Numbered from the stretch's first letter, positions 1-8,768 are shown. The stretch: DNA of 64,000 nucleotides from Nitrobacter winogradskyi (GCF_006539545.1 NZ_BJNF01000020.1:30857-94856), one strand, 5' to 3'. A program made the numbers and translations. The notes: a model not told the origin generated them from the letters alone.

Positions 1-2
1 TG

Positions 3-92
3 AAGTGGGTCCGGGCCAACAGGCTTCGCGACTATCCGATGCCGCCCGCGGATATCCCTCTGATTCCGCCGCTGGTCGAGTTGTTGATGTAG
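3..92 (+). CDS. 3' end of an unassigned gene (partial)
   Basis: The window opens inside an open frame (phase starting at base 3) that ends at a TAG at 90-92 and gives a 29-residue C-terminus ending in ...PPLVELLM. The fragment is proline-rich (PMPPADIPLIPP) and has normal codon use for the region. No catalytic motif falls in the visible part, so I do not assign a family. The gene runs towards, and converges with, the methyltransferase gene on the other strand, with only about 45 bp between their stops. That it is coding rests on frame and composition only. Confidence 0.5.
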   Translation, partial: KWVRANRLRDYPMPPADIPLIPPLVELLM

Positions 93-137
93 CCAGAACC
101 TCGTCATGCCCGGCGTTGTGCCGGCCATGACGAAACC

Positions 138-1004
138 TTATTCCCGGCCCGGCTTTTCTTTTGAAGTGTTCCTCACCGCTTCCTCCAGACTCGCTTTCGC
201 CGAACCCGGCTGCAACGGCTTCTGCTGGCTCTCATGCGGCGACCATCCCGAGAGCCATACGATATCGAAGGTCGCGCGGATGCGGCCGTCGGAATCAGAA
301 AAGCGCTCATGATAGATCTGCGCCATTCGCAACAGGGTTGCGCGGCGTAACGGCCTGCGGTGACGCTCGGTCAGCACATTCGTCGCGCCCATGCCGCGCA
401 GATCATGCATCAGCGCAAAAGCATCATCATAGCGCACCACGACGCGGTCGACGTCCGTCACCGGCAGCGCGAAGCCCGCGCGTTGCAGCAGCGAACCGAT
501 ATCGCGAAGGTCGGCGAACGGCGCGACGCGCGGCGAGATGCCTCCCTCACACTCCGCCTCAGCCATCGCGAACGCCTGACGCAATTCGGTCAGCGTCTCG
601 CCGCCGATCGTGGCCGCCAGCAGCAACCCGTCCGGCTTCAGAGCCCGGCGGATCTGCACCAGCAGGCCGGGAAGATCGTTGACGAACTGGAAGGCAAGTC
701 CGGAGACGGCGAGATCGAGAGAGTCAGGCGACAGCCTCACCGCTTCGCTCTCGTCAACCGGGAGTTTGACGCGCGCAGGCTCCCGAATCCGGACGGAGAG
801 AGCATCGCGCACCTGATCGCCGGGCGTGCCGATATCCGCCGCGTGCTGAAGATCGCGCAACACGGCGTTCAGCCGCTCCGCCATATCCTCCGCGACGCGA
901 TCCAGTAGAAACGGCACGGCTCCCGCTTTGGCCGCGCGTTCCTGTCGCGCGCGCAGCAAAGCGCGGTCGAACAGAACGGGCGGAGATGAGGGGTCCGGAG
1001 CCAT
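138..1004 (-). CDS. SAM-dependent methyltransferase, BioC / NDUFAF5-like
   Basis: The 288-residue protein starts at ATG 1004 (MAPDPSSPPVLFDRALL). After an N-terminal helix it has a class I methyltransferase fold: an altered glycine motif (DIGTPGD where DLGCGTG is usual), the post-II segment LDLAVSGLAFQFVNDLPG and a motif near LKPDGLLLAATIGG. The segment GGETLTELRQAFAMAE and the downstream RDIGSLLQRAGF are typical of the alphaproteobacterial proteins related to human NDUFAF5, a complex I assembly factor, and to BioC. The frame stays open far upstream, but that extension is antisense to comF and the hydrolase gene and is not real. It is divergent from comF with about 90 bp between starts. The fold is clear; the substrate is unknown. 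Confidence 0.82.
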   Translation of the reverse strand: MAPDPSSPPVLFDRALLRARQERAAKAGAVPFLLDRVAEDMAERLNAVLRDLQHAADIGTPGDQVRDALSVRIREPARVKLPVDESEAVRLSPDSLDLAVSGLAFQFVNDLPGLLVQIRRALKPDGLLLAATIGGETLTELRQAFAMAEAECEGGISPRVAPFADLRDIGSLLQRAGFALPVTDVDRVVVRYDDAFALMHDLRGMGATNVLTERHRRPLRRATLLRMAQIYHERFSDSDGRIRATFDIVWLSGWSPHESQQKPLQPGSAKASLEEAVRNTSKEKPGRE

Positions 1005-1091
1005 GCGGCTTGGTACGCTTTTCGCTCGCCATCCAAAAGGGGCGATGCAAGTTCGCTTGAGCCCCATCCGCGCTGGCGCTAGCTTCGGGGC

Positions 1092-1907
1092 GTGGAACTC
1101 TCGACGGACAATCTGGTTTCGCCGCACCGAGCCAACCCGCTGCGCGGCGCATGGCGCGCGTGCCGCGAGACCATGTCCTATGCGGCGCGCATGGCGCTCG
1201 ACATCGCGCTGCCGACGCTGTGCGTGGCCTGCCGCGAACCGGTCGCCGGTGTCGGCGTCTGCGCCGATTGCTGGGCCAAACTGTCGTTCATCGAACGGCC
1301 TTATTGTCCTCGCCTCGGCACGCCCTTTGTTTATGATCCGGGTTCCGACATGCTGTCGATGGAGGCGATCGCCAACCCGCCAGCCTATCAGCGCGCCCGC
1401 GCCGCCGTGCGCTATGACGACGTCGCCAAGGTGCTGGTCCATGCATTGAAGTATCAGGACCGCACCGATCTCGCGCCCGTGATGGGCCGCTGGATGGCCC
1501 GCGCGGGATCCGGGTTGCTCGACGGCGCCGACCTCCTGATCCCGGTGCCGCTGCACTGGCGGCGCGGCTGGAGCCGCCGCTTCAACCAATCGGGGATGCT
1601 GGCGCATGTCATCGCCCGGCAATCCGGCGTGCCGGTCGCACCGGACACGCTGCGGCGCATCCGTCCGACCCGGCAACAGGTCGGGCTGTCGCGAAATGAC
1701 CGCGCACGCAATGTACAGGGCGCGTTCAAGGTGGCGGCGGAACGCGCCGGCCACGTTCAGGGTCGCCGCGTCATCCTGATCGACGATGTCCTGACCTCCG
1801 GCGCCACGGTGGATGCCTGCGCGCGCGTCCTGCTGCGCGCGAAGGCCGCCCAGGTCGACGTGCTGGTCTTCGCGCGGGTTGTCGACACCATGAAAGCCCC
1901 CATATAA
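1092..1907 (+). CDS. comF: ComF family phosphoribosyltransferase-like protein
   Basis: A 271-residue protein with an N-terminal cysteine-pair region (CVACREPV...CADCW, residues ~45-62) followed by RPYCPRLGTPF, a form of the conserved YC-RLGTPF block. A type I phosphoribosyltransferase domain follows, with LIPVPLHWRRGWSRRFNQS and the PRPP-binding loop VILIDDVLTSGAT near residue 230. ComF homologues act in DNA uptake in competent bacteria; in alphaproteobacteria the role is usually undefined. An internal ATG at 1173 would remove a 27-residue extension, so the start is uncertain. It appears to head an operon with the nitrilase-family gene 54 bp downstream. Confidence 0.9.
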   Translation: MELSTDNLVSPHRANPLRGAWRACRETMSYAARMALDIALPTLCVACREPVAGVGVCADCWAKLSFIERPYCPRLGTPFVYDPGSDMLSMEAIANPPAYQRARAAVRYDDVAKVLVHALKYQDRTDLAPVMGRWMARAGSGLLDGADLLIPVPLHWRRGWSRRFNQSGMLAHVIARQSGVPVAPDTLRRIRPTRQQVGLSRNDRARNVQGAFKVAAERAGHVQGRRVILIDDVLTSGATVDACARVLLRAKAAQVDVLVFARVVDTMKAPI

Positions 1908-1961
1908 TCGAGCCTCGACCCGCAAGCCTTGCTCTGTTTTCGCGGGGCGAAAGGCAAGGAC

Positions 1962-2843
1962 ATGAACACCCAGCCCACTTTCGTCGCCGCGATGATCCAG
2001 ATGCGGAGCGGTCTCCTTCCCGAGCCGAACTTCGAGCAAGGCTCCAGGCTGATCCGCGAGGCGGCGGGGCGGGGCGCCGACTTCGTGCAGACTCCCGAAG
2101 TCAGCAACATCATGCAGGCGGATCGCGCCGCGCTGTTCGAGCATCTTCGCACCGAGGATGAGGACCGTTCGCTCAGCGGTTATCGCGATCTTGCGCGCGA
2201 ACTGAAAATTCACCTCAACGTCGGCTCGCTGGCATTGCGGCTCACGAAAGAGAAAGCGGTCAACCGTTCGTTCCTGATCGGGCCGTCCGGCGACATCCTC
2301 GCGCGCTACGACAAGATCCACATGTTCGATATCGACCTCGATGGCGGCGAAAGCTATCGGGAGTCCGCCAATTACCAGCCGGGCGAGACGGCCGTGATAG
2401 CGGACCTGCCGTGGGGCAGGCTGGGCATGACCATCTGCTACGACGTCCGTTTTCCGGCGCTGTATCGCGCGCTGGCCGAAGCTGGCGCGTCTTTCCTCAC
2501 GGCGCCGGCGGCCTTCACCAGGAAGACCGGCGAGGCGCACTGGCATACCCTGCTGCGCGCCCGCGCGATCGAGAATAGCTGCTTCGTGTTCGCCGCCGCC
2601 CAGGGCGGGATGCACGAGAACAACCGCGAAACATTCGGCCATTCGCTGATCGTCGATCCCTGGGGCACGGTTCTGGCTGACGCGGGCGGCGCCGAACCGG
2701 GCATCGTGCTGGCGACGATTGATCCGGGTAAAGTCGTGGCCGTGCGCAAGGCCGTGCCCTCCTTGCAGCATAGGCGGCGTTTTTCGCTCGCCGATCATAA
2801 GCCGGCCAGCGACCACCTGCATCTTGTGCGAGGCTCGGCATGA
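1962..2843 (+). CDS. Nitrilase-superfamily carbon-nitrogen hydrolase (Nit1/Nit2-like)
   Basis: The 293-residue protein starts at ATG 1962, just after an AAGGCAAGGA stretch. The nitrilase Glu-Lys-Cys triad is visible as E46 (QTPEVSN), K118 (RYDKIHMFDI) and C159 (MTICYDVRFP). The NRETFGHSLIVDPWG block marks the Nit branch, whose members often hydrolyse deaminated glutathione or omega-amides. The exact substrate is not determined. Its last codons overlap the following DUF1178 gene by the tetranucleotide ATGA, suggesting translational coupling. Only 54 bp separate it from comF. Confidence 0.92.
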   Translation: MNTQPTFVAAMIQMRSGLLPEPNFEQGSRLIREAAGRGADFVQTPEVSNIMQADRAALFEHLRTEDEDRSLSGYRDLARELKIHLNVGSLALRLTKEKAVNRSFLIGPSGDILARYDKIHMFDIDLDGGESYRESANYQPGETAVIADLPWGRLGMTICYDVRFPALYRALAEAGASFLTAPAAFTRKTGEAHWHTLLRARAIENSCFVFAAAQGGMHENNRETFGHSLIVDPWGTVLADAGGAEPGIVLATIDPGKVVAVRKAVPSLQHRRRFSLADHKPASDHLHLVRGSA

Positions 2844-3085
2844 TCCGCTACAATCTGCGCTGCGAGCAGGGCCACACTTTCGAGAGCTGGTTTCAGAGTT
2901 CCTCGTCCTATGATTCGCAGGTCAAACGAAAGCTCGTGACCTGCGCGGTCTGCGGTTCGGCCAAGGTCGAGAAGGCGATCATGGCGCCGCAGATTGCCGG
3001 ATCCAAAAAGCGCCGCACGCCGAGGCTCGCAGCCGCTCCCGCATTCACGATCGACGAGCCTCCCGAACGCGGAGGTTCGGCATGA
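2840..3085 (+). CDS. DUF1178 zinc-ribbon protein, truncated first copy of a tandem duplication
   Basis: An 81-residue protein made only of the N-terminal zinc-ribbon half of DUF1178: C8, H12 (RCEQGHTFESW), then C35-C38 (CAVC) and KVEKAIMAP. After SKKR (residue 58) it switches to a short proline/alanine tail and stops at ERGGSA. The usual helical C-terminal half (AELR...HLVKNADNVG...MHYG) is missing. The first 58 residues match the following gene closely (roughly 85% at DNA level by eye). It overlaps both neighbours by ATGA, so all three genes may be translationally coupled. The function of DUF1178 is unknown. The frame is intact with no degenerate start, so it could be expressed. Confidence 0.8.
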   Translation: MIRYNLRCEQGHTFESWFQSSSSYDSQVKRKLVTCAVCGSAKVEKAIMAPQIAGSKKRRTPRLAAAPAFTIDEPPERGGSA

Positions 3086-3525
3086 TCCGCTACAACCTGC
3101 GTTGCGACCGCGACCACACTTTCGAGAGCTGGTTCCAGAGTTCGTCGGCCTATGACTCGCAAGTGAAGCGCAAGCTCGTGAGCTGCGCGATCTGCGGCTC
3201 GACCAAGGTCGAAAAGGCGATCATGGCGCCGCGGATCGCCGGCTCCAAGAAGCGCCCATCGCGCGCGTCCGCAGACTCATCCATGTCGGCGACGGTGGCG
3301 GAGGAACGGGAGCTGCGCGCCGAGCTCAGACAATTGCATGATCATCTCGTCAAGAACGCCGACAATGTCGGCGCGCGGTTTCCCAACGAAGCCCGCAAGA
3401 TGCATTACGGCGACATCGAACATCGCCCCATCTACGGCGAGGCCTCGCCCGAGGAAGCGAAATCGCTGATCGAGGAAGGCGTCGAGGTCGGTTCGCTGCC
3501 AGTGCCGCCGGACGACCGGAATTAG
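3082..3525 (+). CDS. DUF1178 family protein, full-length copy
   Basis: A 147-residue protein with the zinc-ribbon (C8, H12, C35, C38) followed by a helical half: ERELRAELRQLHDHLVKNA, DNVGARFPNEARKMHYG and the C-terminal block EEAKSLIEEGVEVGSLPVP. This is the family's usual length. Members are small uncharacterised proteins common next to nitrilase-family genes and ubiG in alphaproteobacteria. The ATG overlaps the stop of the truncated paralogue. The TAG stop is immediately followed by AGCATTTTCCGG, the left end of a dispersed repeat family in this window. Confidence 0.9.
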   Translation: MIRYNLRCDRDHTFESWFQSSSAYDSQVKRKLVSCAICGSTKVEKAIMAPRIAGSKKRPSRASADSSMSATVAEERELRAELRQLHDHLVKNADNVGARFPNEARKMHYGDIEHRPIYGEASPEEAKSLIEEGVEVGSLPVPPDDRN

Positions 3526-3554
3526 AGCATTTTCCGGCGATGACACGAGCAGCC

Positions 3555-4340
3555 TCATCCAACCGCTTCCGCCACCACCATGTAGTTGACGTCCATATCG
3601 GAAGACAGGCTCCATTTGTCCGCGAGCGGGTTGTAGACCACGCCGGACTGTTCGGTGATGCCGAGCCCGTTGCGCTCGAAGTGGCGCGCCAGTTCGTCCG
3701 GGGTGACGAACTTGTCCCACTGATGCGTGCCGCGCGGCAGCCAGCGCAACACGTATTCGGCCGCGACGATGCCCAAAGCGAAGCTCTTCCAGTTGCGGTT
3801 GAGGGTGGACGCCGCCATCATCCCGCCCGGTTTCAGGATCGCCGCGCAGCGATCGAGGAACAGCCCGACATCGGCGACATGCTCCACCACCTCCATCGCG
3901 AGGATGATGTCGAAGCGTTCCCGGACGTCCATCTCTTCCACGGTGGTGCAGCGATAATCGATCGACAGATGGGCTTTCTCGGCGTGGAGCTTCGCCGCGG
4001 CGATATTGGACGCGGAGGGATCGACCCCGATCACCTGCGCGCCAAGCCGCGTGAACGGCTCGCAAAGAAGGCCCGCGCCGCAGCCGATGTCGAGCAGCCG
4101 CAGGTCCGCCAGACAGTTCAGGCTGCGGGCGTTGCGATCGAACTTGCGGCAGGCGGCGTCGCGGATGAACTGAAGCCGCAGCGGGTTGATCCTGTGCAGC
4201 GGCGCCATCTTGCCGGTGGGATCCCACCACTCCTGCGACAATTTCGAGAATTTTTCGATCTCGGCGCGATCGACGGTCGTTCCGGATGCGGCCGAAAACG
4301 CGGCTGAAGAATTCGCGGAAGGGTTGACTTGCGTGGTCAT
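3555..4340 (-). CDS. ubiG: Ubiquinone biosynthesis O-methyltransferase UbiG
   Basis: A 261-residue SAM methyltransferase that carries out both O-methylations of ubiquinone synthesis. The family hallmarks are all present: KFSKLSQEWWDPTGKMAPLH near residues 31-49, motif I LDIGCGAG at 83-90, VVEHVADV, the LKPGG strand and TLNRNWKSFALGI. Length and C-terminal VDVNYM-type ending fit alphaproteobacterial UbiG. It converges on the DUF1178 operon, with stops about 30 bp apart. Confidence 0.96.
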   Translation of the reverse strand: MTTQVNPSANSSAAFSAASGTTVDRAEIEKFSKLSQEWWDPTGKMAPLHRINPLRLQFIRDAACRKFDRNARSLNCLADLRLLDIGCGAGLLCEPFTRLGAQVIGVDPSASNIAAAKLHAEKAHLSIDYRCTTVEEMDVRERFDIILAMEVVEHVADVGLFLDRCAAILKPGGMMAASTLNRNWKSFALGIVAAEYVLRWLPRGTHQWDKFVTPDELARHFERNGLGITEQSGVVYNPLADKWSLSSDMDVNYMVVAEAVG

Positions 4341-4686
4341 TGCCGCGCGGCTCCTGTAGCGAGATGACGGGGTCGTGGAACAGTATCAGCGGTCACGGTC
4401 ACGAACATCCTCGAAATAGATATAGATTAAGGTAGTCGCGAGGATCAGAGCCGCGATCGCGTCGCAACGCGGATACAGGCATATGACTCGCATACACCAT
4501 GGTCGGGACCGGCTGCGGAATCGCTGACATGGCACCCTGATCGCCCCGCTTCACGCCGTTTCCCGGATCATTCGGCCGCCCGCGGCACGACCGAAAGCCG
4601 GTTGCCTGCCCGCATCCGCGCCGTTATGTATACGCGCCTTCTCGCCCGTGCGCCCCGCTTTTCGCACCCATCGAGTTGGCCTTGTC
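4341..4686. other. Intergenic region between divergent ubiG and lysC
   Basis: This stretch lies between the divergent starts of ubiG (minus) and lysC (plus), so promoters for both are expected here. A short AT-rich patch (ATAGATATAGATTAAGG, about 4416-4432) is the most promoter-like part. I find no convincing reading frame, RNA gene or known riboswitch. The end of the gap holds the 17-bp repeats listed separately. Confidence 0.5.
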
Positions 4687-4755
4687 GTCAGCGAGCTTTT
4701 TCTGTTCGGCGAGCCCTAACATTCAGCGAGCCTTAATATTCAAGCGAGTCTTGGG
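4687..4755 (+). repeat. Degenerate 17-bp tandem repeat in the lysC leader
   Basis: Four imperfect head-to-tail units of about 17 bp built on TTCAGCGAGCCTTAATA: 4687-4704, 4705-4721, 4722-4738 and 4739-4755. The core CGAG(C/T) is kept in all four and the last unit ends 15 bp before the lysC ATG. Purpose unknown; it could affect leader structure or be a slippage product. Confidence 0.7.
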
Positions 4756-4770
4756 AACGCACCATCCGTC

Positions 4771-6024
4771 ATGAGCCGGCTTGTGATGAAATTTGGCGGC
4801 ACCTCCGTCGCCAATCTGGACCGCATCCGCAACGTCGCGCGGCATGTCAAACGCGAGGTCGATGCCGGCCATGACGTCGCCGTGGTGGTGTCGGCGATGG
4901 CGGGCAAAACCAATGAACTGGTGGCCTGGTGCAGAGACGCCTCGTCGATGCACGACGCGCGCGAATATGACGCCGTGGTGGCTTCCGGCGAGCAGATCAC
5001 CTCGGGGCTTCTGGCGATCGCGCTGCAGGCGCTCGGCATTCAGGCGCGCTCATGGCAGGGCTGGCAGATCCCGATCCGGACCAGCGACGCCCATGCCTCG
5101 GCCCGCATTCTCGAAATCGACGGCAGCGAACTCATCAGCCGCTTCACGGAGCGCAAGGAAGTTGCCGTGATCGCCGGTTTCCAGGGCATCAGTCCGCAGA
5201 CCGGCCGGATCACCACGCTGGGCCGCGGCGGCTCCGACACGTCGGCGGTGGCGATCGCCGCCGCCATCCGCGCGGACCGCTGCGACATCTACACCGATGT
5301 CGACGGCGTCTATACCACCGATCCGCGGGTGGTTCCGAAAGCGCGCCGGCTCGACAGGATCGCGTTCGAAGACATGCTGGAACTGGCCTCGCAAGGCGCC
5401 AAGGTCTTGCAGGTTCGGTCCGTGGAACTCGGCATGACCCAGAATATGCCGATTTTCGTCCGCTCCAGTTTCGATGCGCCCGAGGACATCGACCCCCATG
5501 GCACGCCGCCGGGTACGCTGATCTGCGGCGAGGAGGACATCATGGAAAGCCACGTCGTCACCGGCATCGCCTTCTCCAAGGACGAGGCCCAGATCTCGGT
5601 CCGCCAGATCGAGGACAAGCCGGGCGTCGCCGCCTCGATCTTCGTCCCGCTCGCCGACGCCAATATCAACGTCGACATGATCGTCCAGAACGTGTCCGAA
5701 GACGGCAAGACCACCGACCTGACGTTCACGGTGCCGGCTTCCGACCATGCCCGCGCAAGGGAAACCATCACCCGCGCCAAGGACATGATCGGCTATGCGC
5801 GCCTCGACAGCGCCACCGACGTCGCCAAGATCTCGGTGATCGGGTCAGGGATGCGCAGCCATGCGGGCGTCGCGGCGCAGGCATTCAAGGCGCTGTCGGA
5901 CAAAGGCATCAATATCCGCGCCATCACGACCTCGGAGATCAAGTTCTCCCTGCTGATCGATACCGCCTATACCGAGCTCGCGGTCAGAACCCTGCATACG
6001 CTCTACGGGCTCGATCAGACCTGA
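4771..6024 (+). CDS. lysC: Aspartate kinase (aspartokinase)
   Basis: A 417-residue protein catalysing ATP-dependent phosphorylation of aspartate, the first step to lysine, threonine and methionine. Kinase-domain markers are KFGGTSV at residues 6-12, VVSAMAGKTNEL and TLGRGGSDTSAVA. Two C-terminal ACT domains follow, which in this family bind the feedback amino acids: the first with KPGVAASIFVPLADANINVDMIVQN, the second with GSGMRSHAGVAAQAFKAL...INIRAITTSEIK. Length is standard for single-function aspartokinase. Next gene on the strand is ptsP, about 480 bp away, so lysC is probably its own transcript. Confidence 0.97.
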   Translation: MSRLVMKFGGTSVANLDRIRNVARHVKREVDAGHDVAVVVSAMAGKTNELVAWCRDASSMHDAREYDAVVASGEQITSGLLAIALQALGIQARSWQGWQIPIRTSDAHASARILEIDGSELISRFTERKEVAVIAGFQGISPQTGRITTLGRGGSDTSAVAIAAAIRADRCDIYTDVDGVYTTDPRVVPKARRLDRIAFEDMLELASQGAKVLQVRSVELGMTQNMPIFVRSSFDAPEDIDPHGTPPGTLICGEEDIMESHVVTGIAFSKDEAQISVRQIEDKPGVAASIFVPLADANINVDMIVQNVSEDGKTTDLTFTVPASDHARARETITRAKDMIGYARLDSATDVAKISVIGSGMRSHAGVAAQAFKALSDKGINIRAITTSEIKFSLLIDTAYTELAVRTLHTLYGLDQT

Positions 6025-6089
6025 GACCGAGGCTCACCGCCGCCGTCCTCGGCTGACGCGGTGCGCCGTCGTCCCCGCAAGGTCCATGA

Positions 6090-6182
6090 GAGCGTTTTCG
6101 AGCGGAGCATGTCCTCGGGCTTGACCCGCGGATGGACACCGGTTCGTGGGAAGAAAGCGCGTCAAACCAATAATCTCGAGCA
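6090..6182 (+). repeat. Dispersed intergenic repeat, family A (full copy)
   Basis: Begins AGAGCGTTTTCGAGCGG and continues through GGATGGACACCGGTTCG to GAAGAAAGCGCGTCAAA. The same string recurs at 11260, 14580 and 58408 in full, and in shorter inverted form at 6389, 21015 and 43887. It is not coding in any of these places. Elements of this type are abundant between genes in Nitrobacteraceae. Confidence 0.85.
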
Positions 6183-6330
6183 AGCACCATCGCCGTTTTT
6201 CCGGACCGTGTGTTCCCTGATGGCGGGCGTTTTGCTTGGCAAGATGGACGTCGATTGGTTATACGGCGAATGACATGGCTGTTGCGGCCGGGGCCATGGC
6301 TTCAGACAAGCGCACCGCGCTTCTGCCACG

Positions 6331-6384
6331 CTAGAGTCTTTGAAGAGTCTTTCCCCGCTTCATGGAAACGGTGAAAGACTCTAT
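6331..6384. repeat. Palindromic repeat, family D
   Basis: The arms AGAGTCTTTC and GAAAGACTCT form a perfect 10-bp stem around CCCGCTTCATGGAAACGGT. A related copy follows the modC stop codon at 47462. The lysC-ptsP gap otherwise shows no reading frame. Confidence 0.75.
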
Positions 6385-6388
6385 CCTT

Positions 6389-6448
6389 ATGTTTTGACGC
6401 GTTTTCTTCCCGCGAACCGGATTCCACTTCGCTCGAAAACGCTATAAG
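6389..6448 (-). repeat. Dispersed repeat, family A (short inverted copy)
   Basis: Reverse complement of AGCGTTTTCGAGCGAAGTGG...GGTTCGCGGGAAGAAAACGCG. This version lacks the central 'CCTCGGGCTTGACCC' segment found in full copies. It lies about 50 bp upstream of the ptsP start, between the promoter-bearing gap and the ribosome-binding site. Confidence 0.8.
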
Positions 6449-6500
6449 TCATTGTTTAGGCTTACCCAAAGACAGGTTCGCAAGGGGGAGGGACCGGGAT

Positions 6501-8768
6501 ATGCGGAGCGCGTCGAGCGGCCCCCGCGTTTTGTTGAGACGCCTCCGCGAAGTCATGGCGGAGCCGGTCAGCGCGCAGGAGCGTCTCGACAAGATCGTGG
6601 TGCTGATCGCCGCCAACATGGTGGCGGAAGTCTGCTCGACCTATGTGCTGCGCGTCGACAATACGCTGGAACTCTACGCGACCGAGGGCCTCAATCGCGA
6701 CGCCGTGCACCGCACCGTGCTGACCGCGCATGAAGGCCTGGTCGGCCTGGTCGCCAGCGAAGCGACGCCGCTCAACCTGTCGGACGCACGCAGCCACCCG
6801 GCATTCTCGTTCCGTCCGGAAACCGGCGAAGAAATCTACAACTCGTTCCTCGGCGTGCCGATCCTGCGCGCGGGCAATACGCTAGGCGTGCTCGTGGTGC
6901 AGAATCGCGCCCGGCGCACCTATGTCGAGGAAGAGGTAGAGGCGCTTCAGACCACGGCGATGGTCCTCGCCGAGATGATCGCTTCCGGCGAACTGTCCGC
7001 GCTCGCGCAGCCCGGTCTCGAACCCGCCGCCCGCCACACCATCCACCAGATCGGCTCGATCCTGTCCGACGGCATCGCGCTCGGCCATGTCGTGCTGCAC
7101 GAACCGCGCATCGTCATCACCAACTACATCGCCGACGATGTGCCAAGGGAAATCCGGCGGCTGGAAACGGCGCTCTCCAAGCTGCGCACAGATCTCGACC
7201 GCCTGCTGGAGCGCGGCGACGTTGCCGAGGGCGGCGAGCATCGCGACGTGCTCGAAGCCTACCGGATGTTCGCCAACGATCACGGCTGGTCGCACAAGCT
7301 GCAGGAGGCGGCCGCGACCGGATTGACCGCCGAGGCCGCCGTCGAGCGCGTGCAATCCGACACCCGCGCGCGAATGTTGCGCTCGACCGATCCGTATCTG
7401 CGCGATCGCCTTCATGACCTTGAGGACCTCGGCCACCGCCTGATGCGGCAACTGGTCGGACAGGATCACGCGCCTTCCCGCGAACAGCTCCCGGACAACG
7501 CGATCCTGATCGCGCGCGCCATGGGACCGGCGGCCCTGCTGGACTATGACCGCAGGCGGCTGCGCGGACTGGTGCTGGAGGAAGGCACGGCGACCTCGCA
7601 TGTCGCCATCGTCGCGCGCGCGCTAGGCATTCCCGCCGTCGGCGAGGTGCCGAACGCGGTTGGAATCGCCGATCCCGGCGACGCCATCATCGTCGACGGC
7701 ACCTCCGGCTCGATTTACCTGCGGCCGTCGCCGGAAATTGAATCCGCCTATGCCGAGCGCGTGCGCTTTCGCGCCCGGCGGCAGGCGCAGTATATCGCAT
7801 TGCGCGACAAGCCCTGCGTCACCAGGGACGGCGAGCCGGTCGATCTCATGATCAACGCGGGCCTCGTGATCGACCTGCCGCATCTGGAGGACACCAATTG
7901 CTCCGGCATCGGCCTATTCCGGACCGAACTGCAATTCATGCTCGGACAGAGCCTGCCGCGCGCAAGCGAACAGCTGGCGCTGTACCGCAAGGTGCTGGAC
8001 GCCGCCGGCGACAAGCCGGTGACTTTCCGCACCCTCGATATCGGCGGCGACAAGGCGCTTCCCTATATGGAAGCGGTGGCTGAGGAAAATCCCGCGCTGG
8101 GGTGGCGCGCCATCAGGCTTGGGCTCGATCGTCCCGGCCTGCTGCGCGGCCAGATCCGCGCGCTGCTGCGCGCCGGAAGCGGCCGCGCGCTACGCATCAT
8201 GTTCCCTATGATCTCGGAAGTCGCCGAATTCGATCAGGCCAAGGCCATCGTCGAACGCGAACTCACTTATCTGCGCCAGCATGACCACACGCTGCCGGAG
8301 CGGGTGGACATCGGCACCATGGTGGAAGTCCCCTCCCTGTTGTACCAGCTCGACGAATTGTTCGCGAAGGTCGATTTCGTCTCCGTCGGATCGAACGACC
8401 TGTTTCAATTCATGTTTGCGGTCGATCGCGGCAACAGCAAGGTATCGAGCCGTTTCGATACGCTCTCCGCGCCGATGCTGCGGGCGCTGCGCGACATCGT
8501 GGTCAAGGCCCGGGCGGCCGGCAGAAGCGCTTCGCTGTGCGGGGAAATGGCGTCGCAGCCGCTGGGCGCGCTGGCTCTGATCGCGCTCGGCTACCGCTCG
8601 CTCTCGCTCTCGGCCACCGCGCACGGTCCCGTCAAGGCCATGATCCTTGATCTCGATACGAAAAAGGCCGAGGCGGCCATCCTGCCGTTGCTCGAGGCGC
8701 CCTCCGGCAGCATTTCCGTCCGCGACAGGCTCAAGGACTTCGCCGACGCCGAGGGGCTGTCGCTATGA
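6501..8768 (+). CDS. ptsP: Phosphoenolpyruvate-protein phosphotransferase PtsP (EI-Ntr)
   Basis: A 755-residue enzyme that takes phosphate from PEP and passes it to an HPr-like protein in the nitrogen/regulatory PTS. An N-terminal GAF domain (about residues 20-165; VLIAANMVAEVCSTYVLR, SFLGVPILR) distinguishes EI-Ntr from sugar-type EI. The phosphohistidine domain has the acceptor H367 in GTATSHVAIVARALGIPAV. The PEP-binding barrel has GLFRTELQFM, RTLDIGGDK, FPMI, GSNDLFQFMFAVDR and the C-terminal SLCGEMAS. ATG 6501 is preceded by AAGGGGGAGGG. prfA and prmC follow on the same strand. Its likely partners hprK, EIIA-Man and HPr lie at 40-41 kb. Confidence 0.96.
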   Translation: MRSASSGPRVLLRRLREVMAEPVSAQERLDKIVVLIAANMVAEVCSTYVLRVDNTLELYATEGLNRDAVHRTVLTAHEGLVGLVASEATPLNLSDARSHPAFSFRPETGEEIYNSFLGVPILRAGNTLGVLVVQNRARRTYVEEEVEALQTTAMVLAEMIASGELSALAQPGLEPAARHTIHQIGSILSDGIALGHVVLHEPRIVITNYIADDVPREIRRLETALSKLRTDLDRLLERGDVAEGGEHRDVLEAYRMFANDHGWSHKLQEAAATGLTAEAAVERVQSDTRARMLRSTDPYLRDRLHDLEDLGHRLMRQLVGQDHAPSREQLPDNAILIARAMGPAALLDYDRRRLRGLVLEEGTATSHVAIVARALGIPAVGEVPNAVGIADPGDAIIVDGTSGSIYLRPSPEIESAYAERVRFRARRQAQYIALRDKPCVTRDGEPVDLMINAGLVIDLPHLEDTNCSGIGLFRTELQFMLGQSLPRASEQLALYRKVLDAAGDKPVTFRTLDIGGDKALPYMEAVAEENPALGWRAIRLGLDRPGLLRGQIRALLRAGSGRALRIMFPMISEVAEFDQAKAIVERELTYLRQHDHTLPERVDIGTMVEVPSLLYQLDELFAKVDFVSVGSNDLFQFMFAVDRGNSKVSSRFDTLSAPMLRALRDIVVKARAAGRSASLCGEMASQPLGALALIALGYRSLSLSATAHGPVKAMILDLDTKKAEAAILPLLEAPSGSISVRDRLKDFADAEGLSL

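Noticed and set aside
1005..2822. Very long minus-strand open frame continuous with the methyltransferase gene
   Set aside because: It is antisense to comF and the nitrilase-family gene and has no family similarity; GC-rich codon bias keeps antisense frames open. The true start is ATG 1004.
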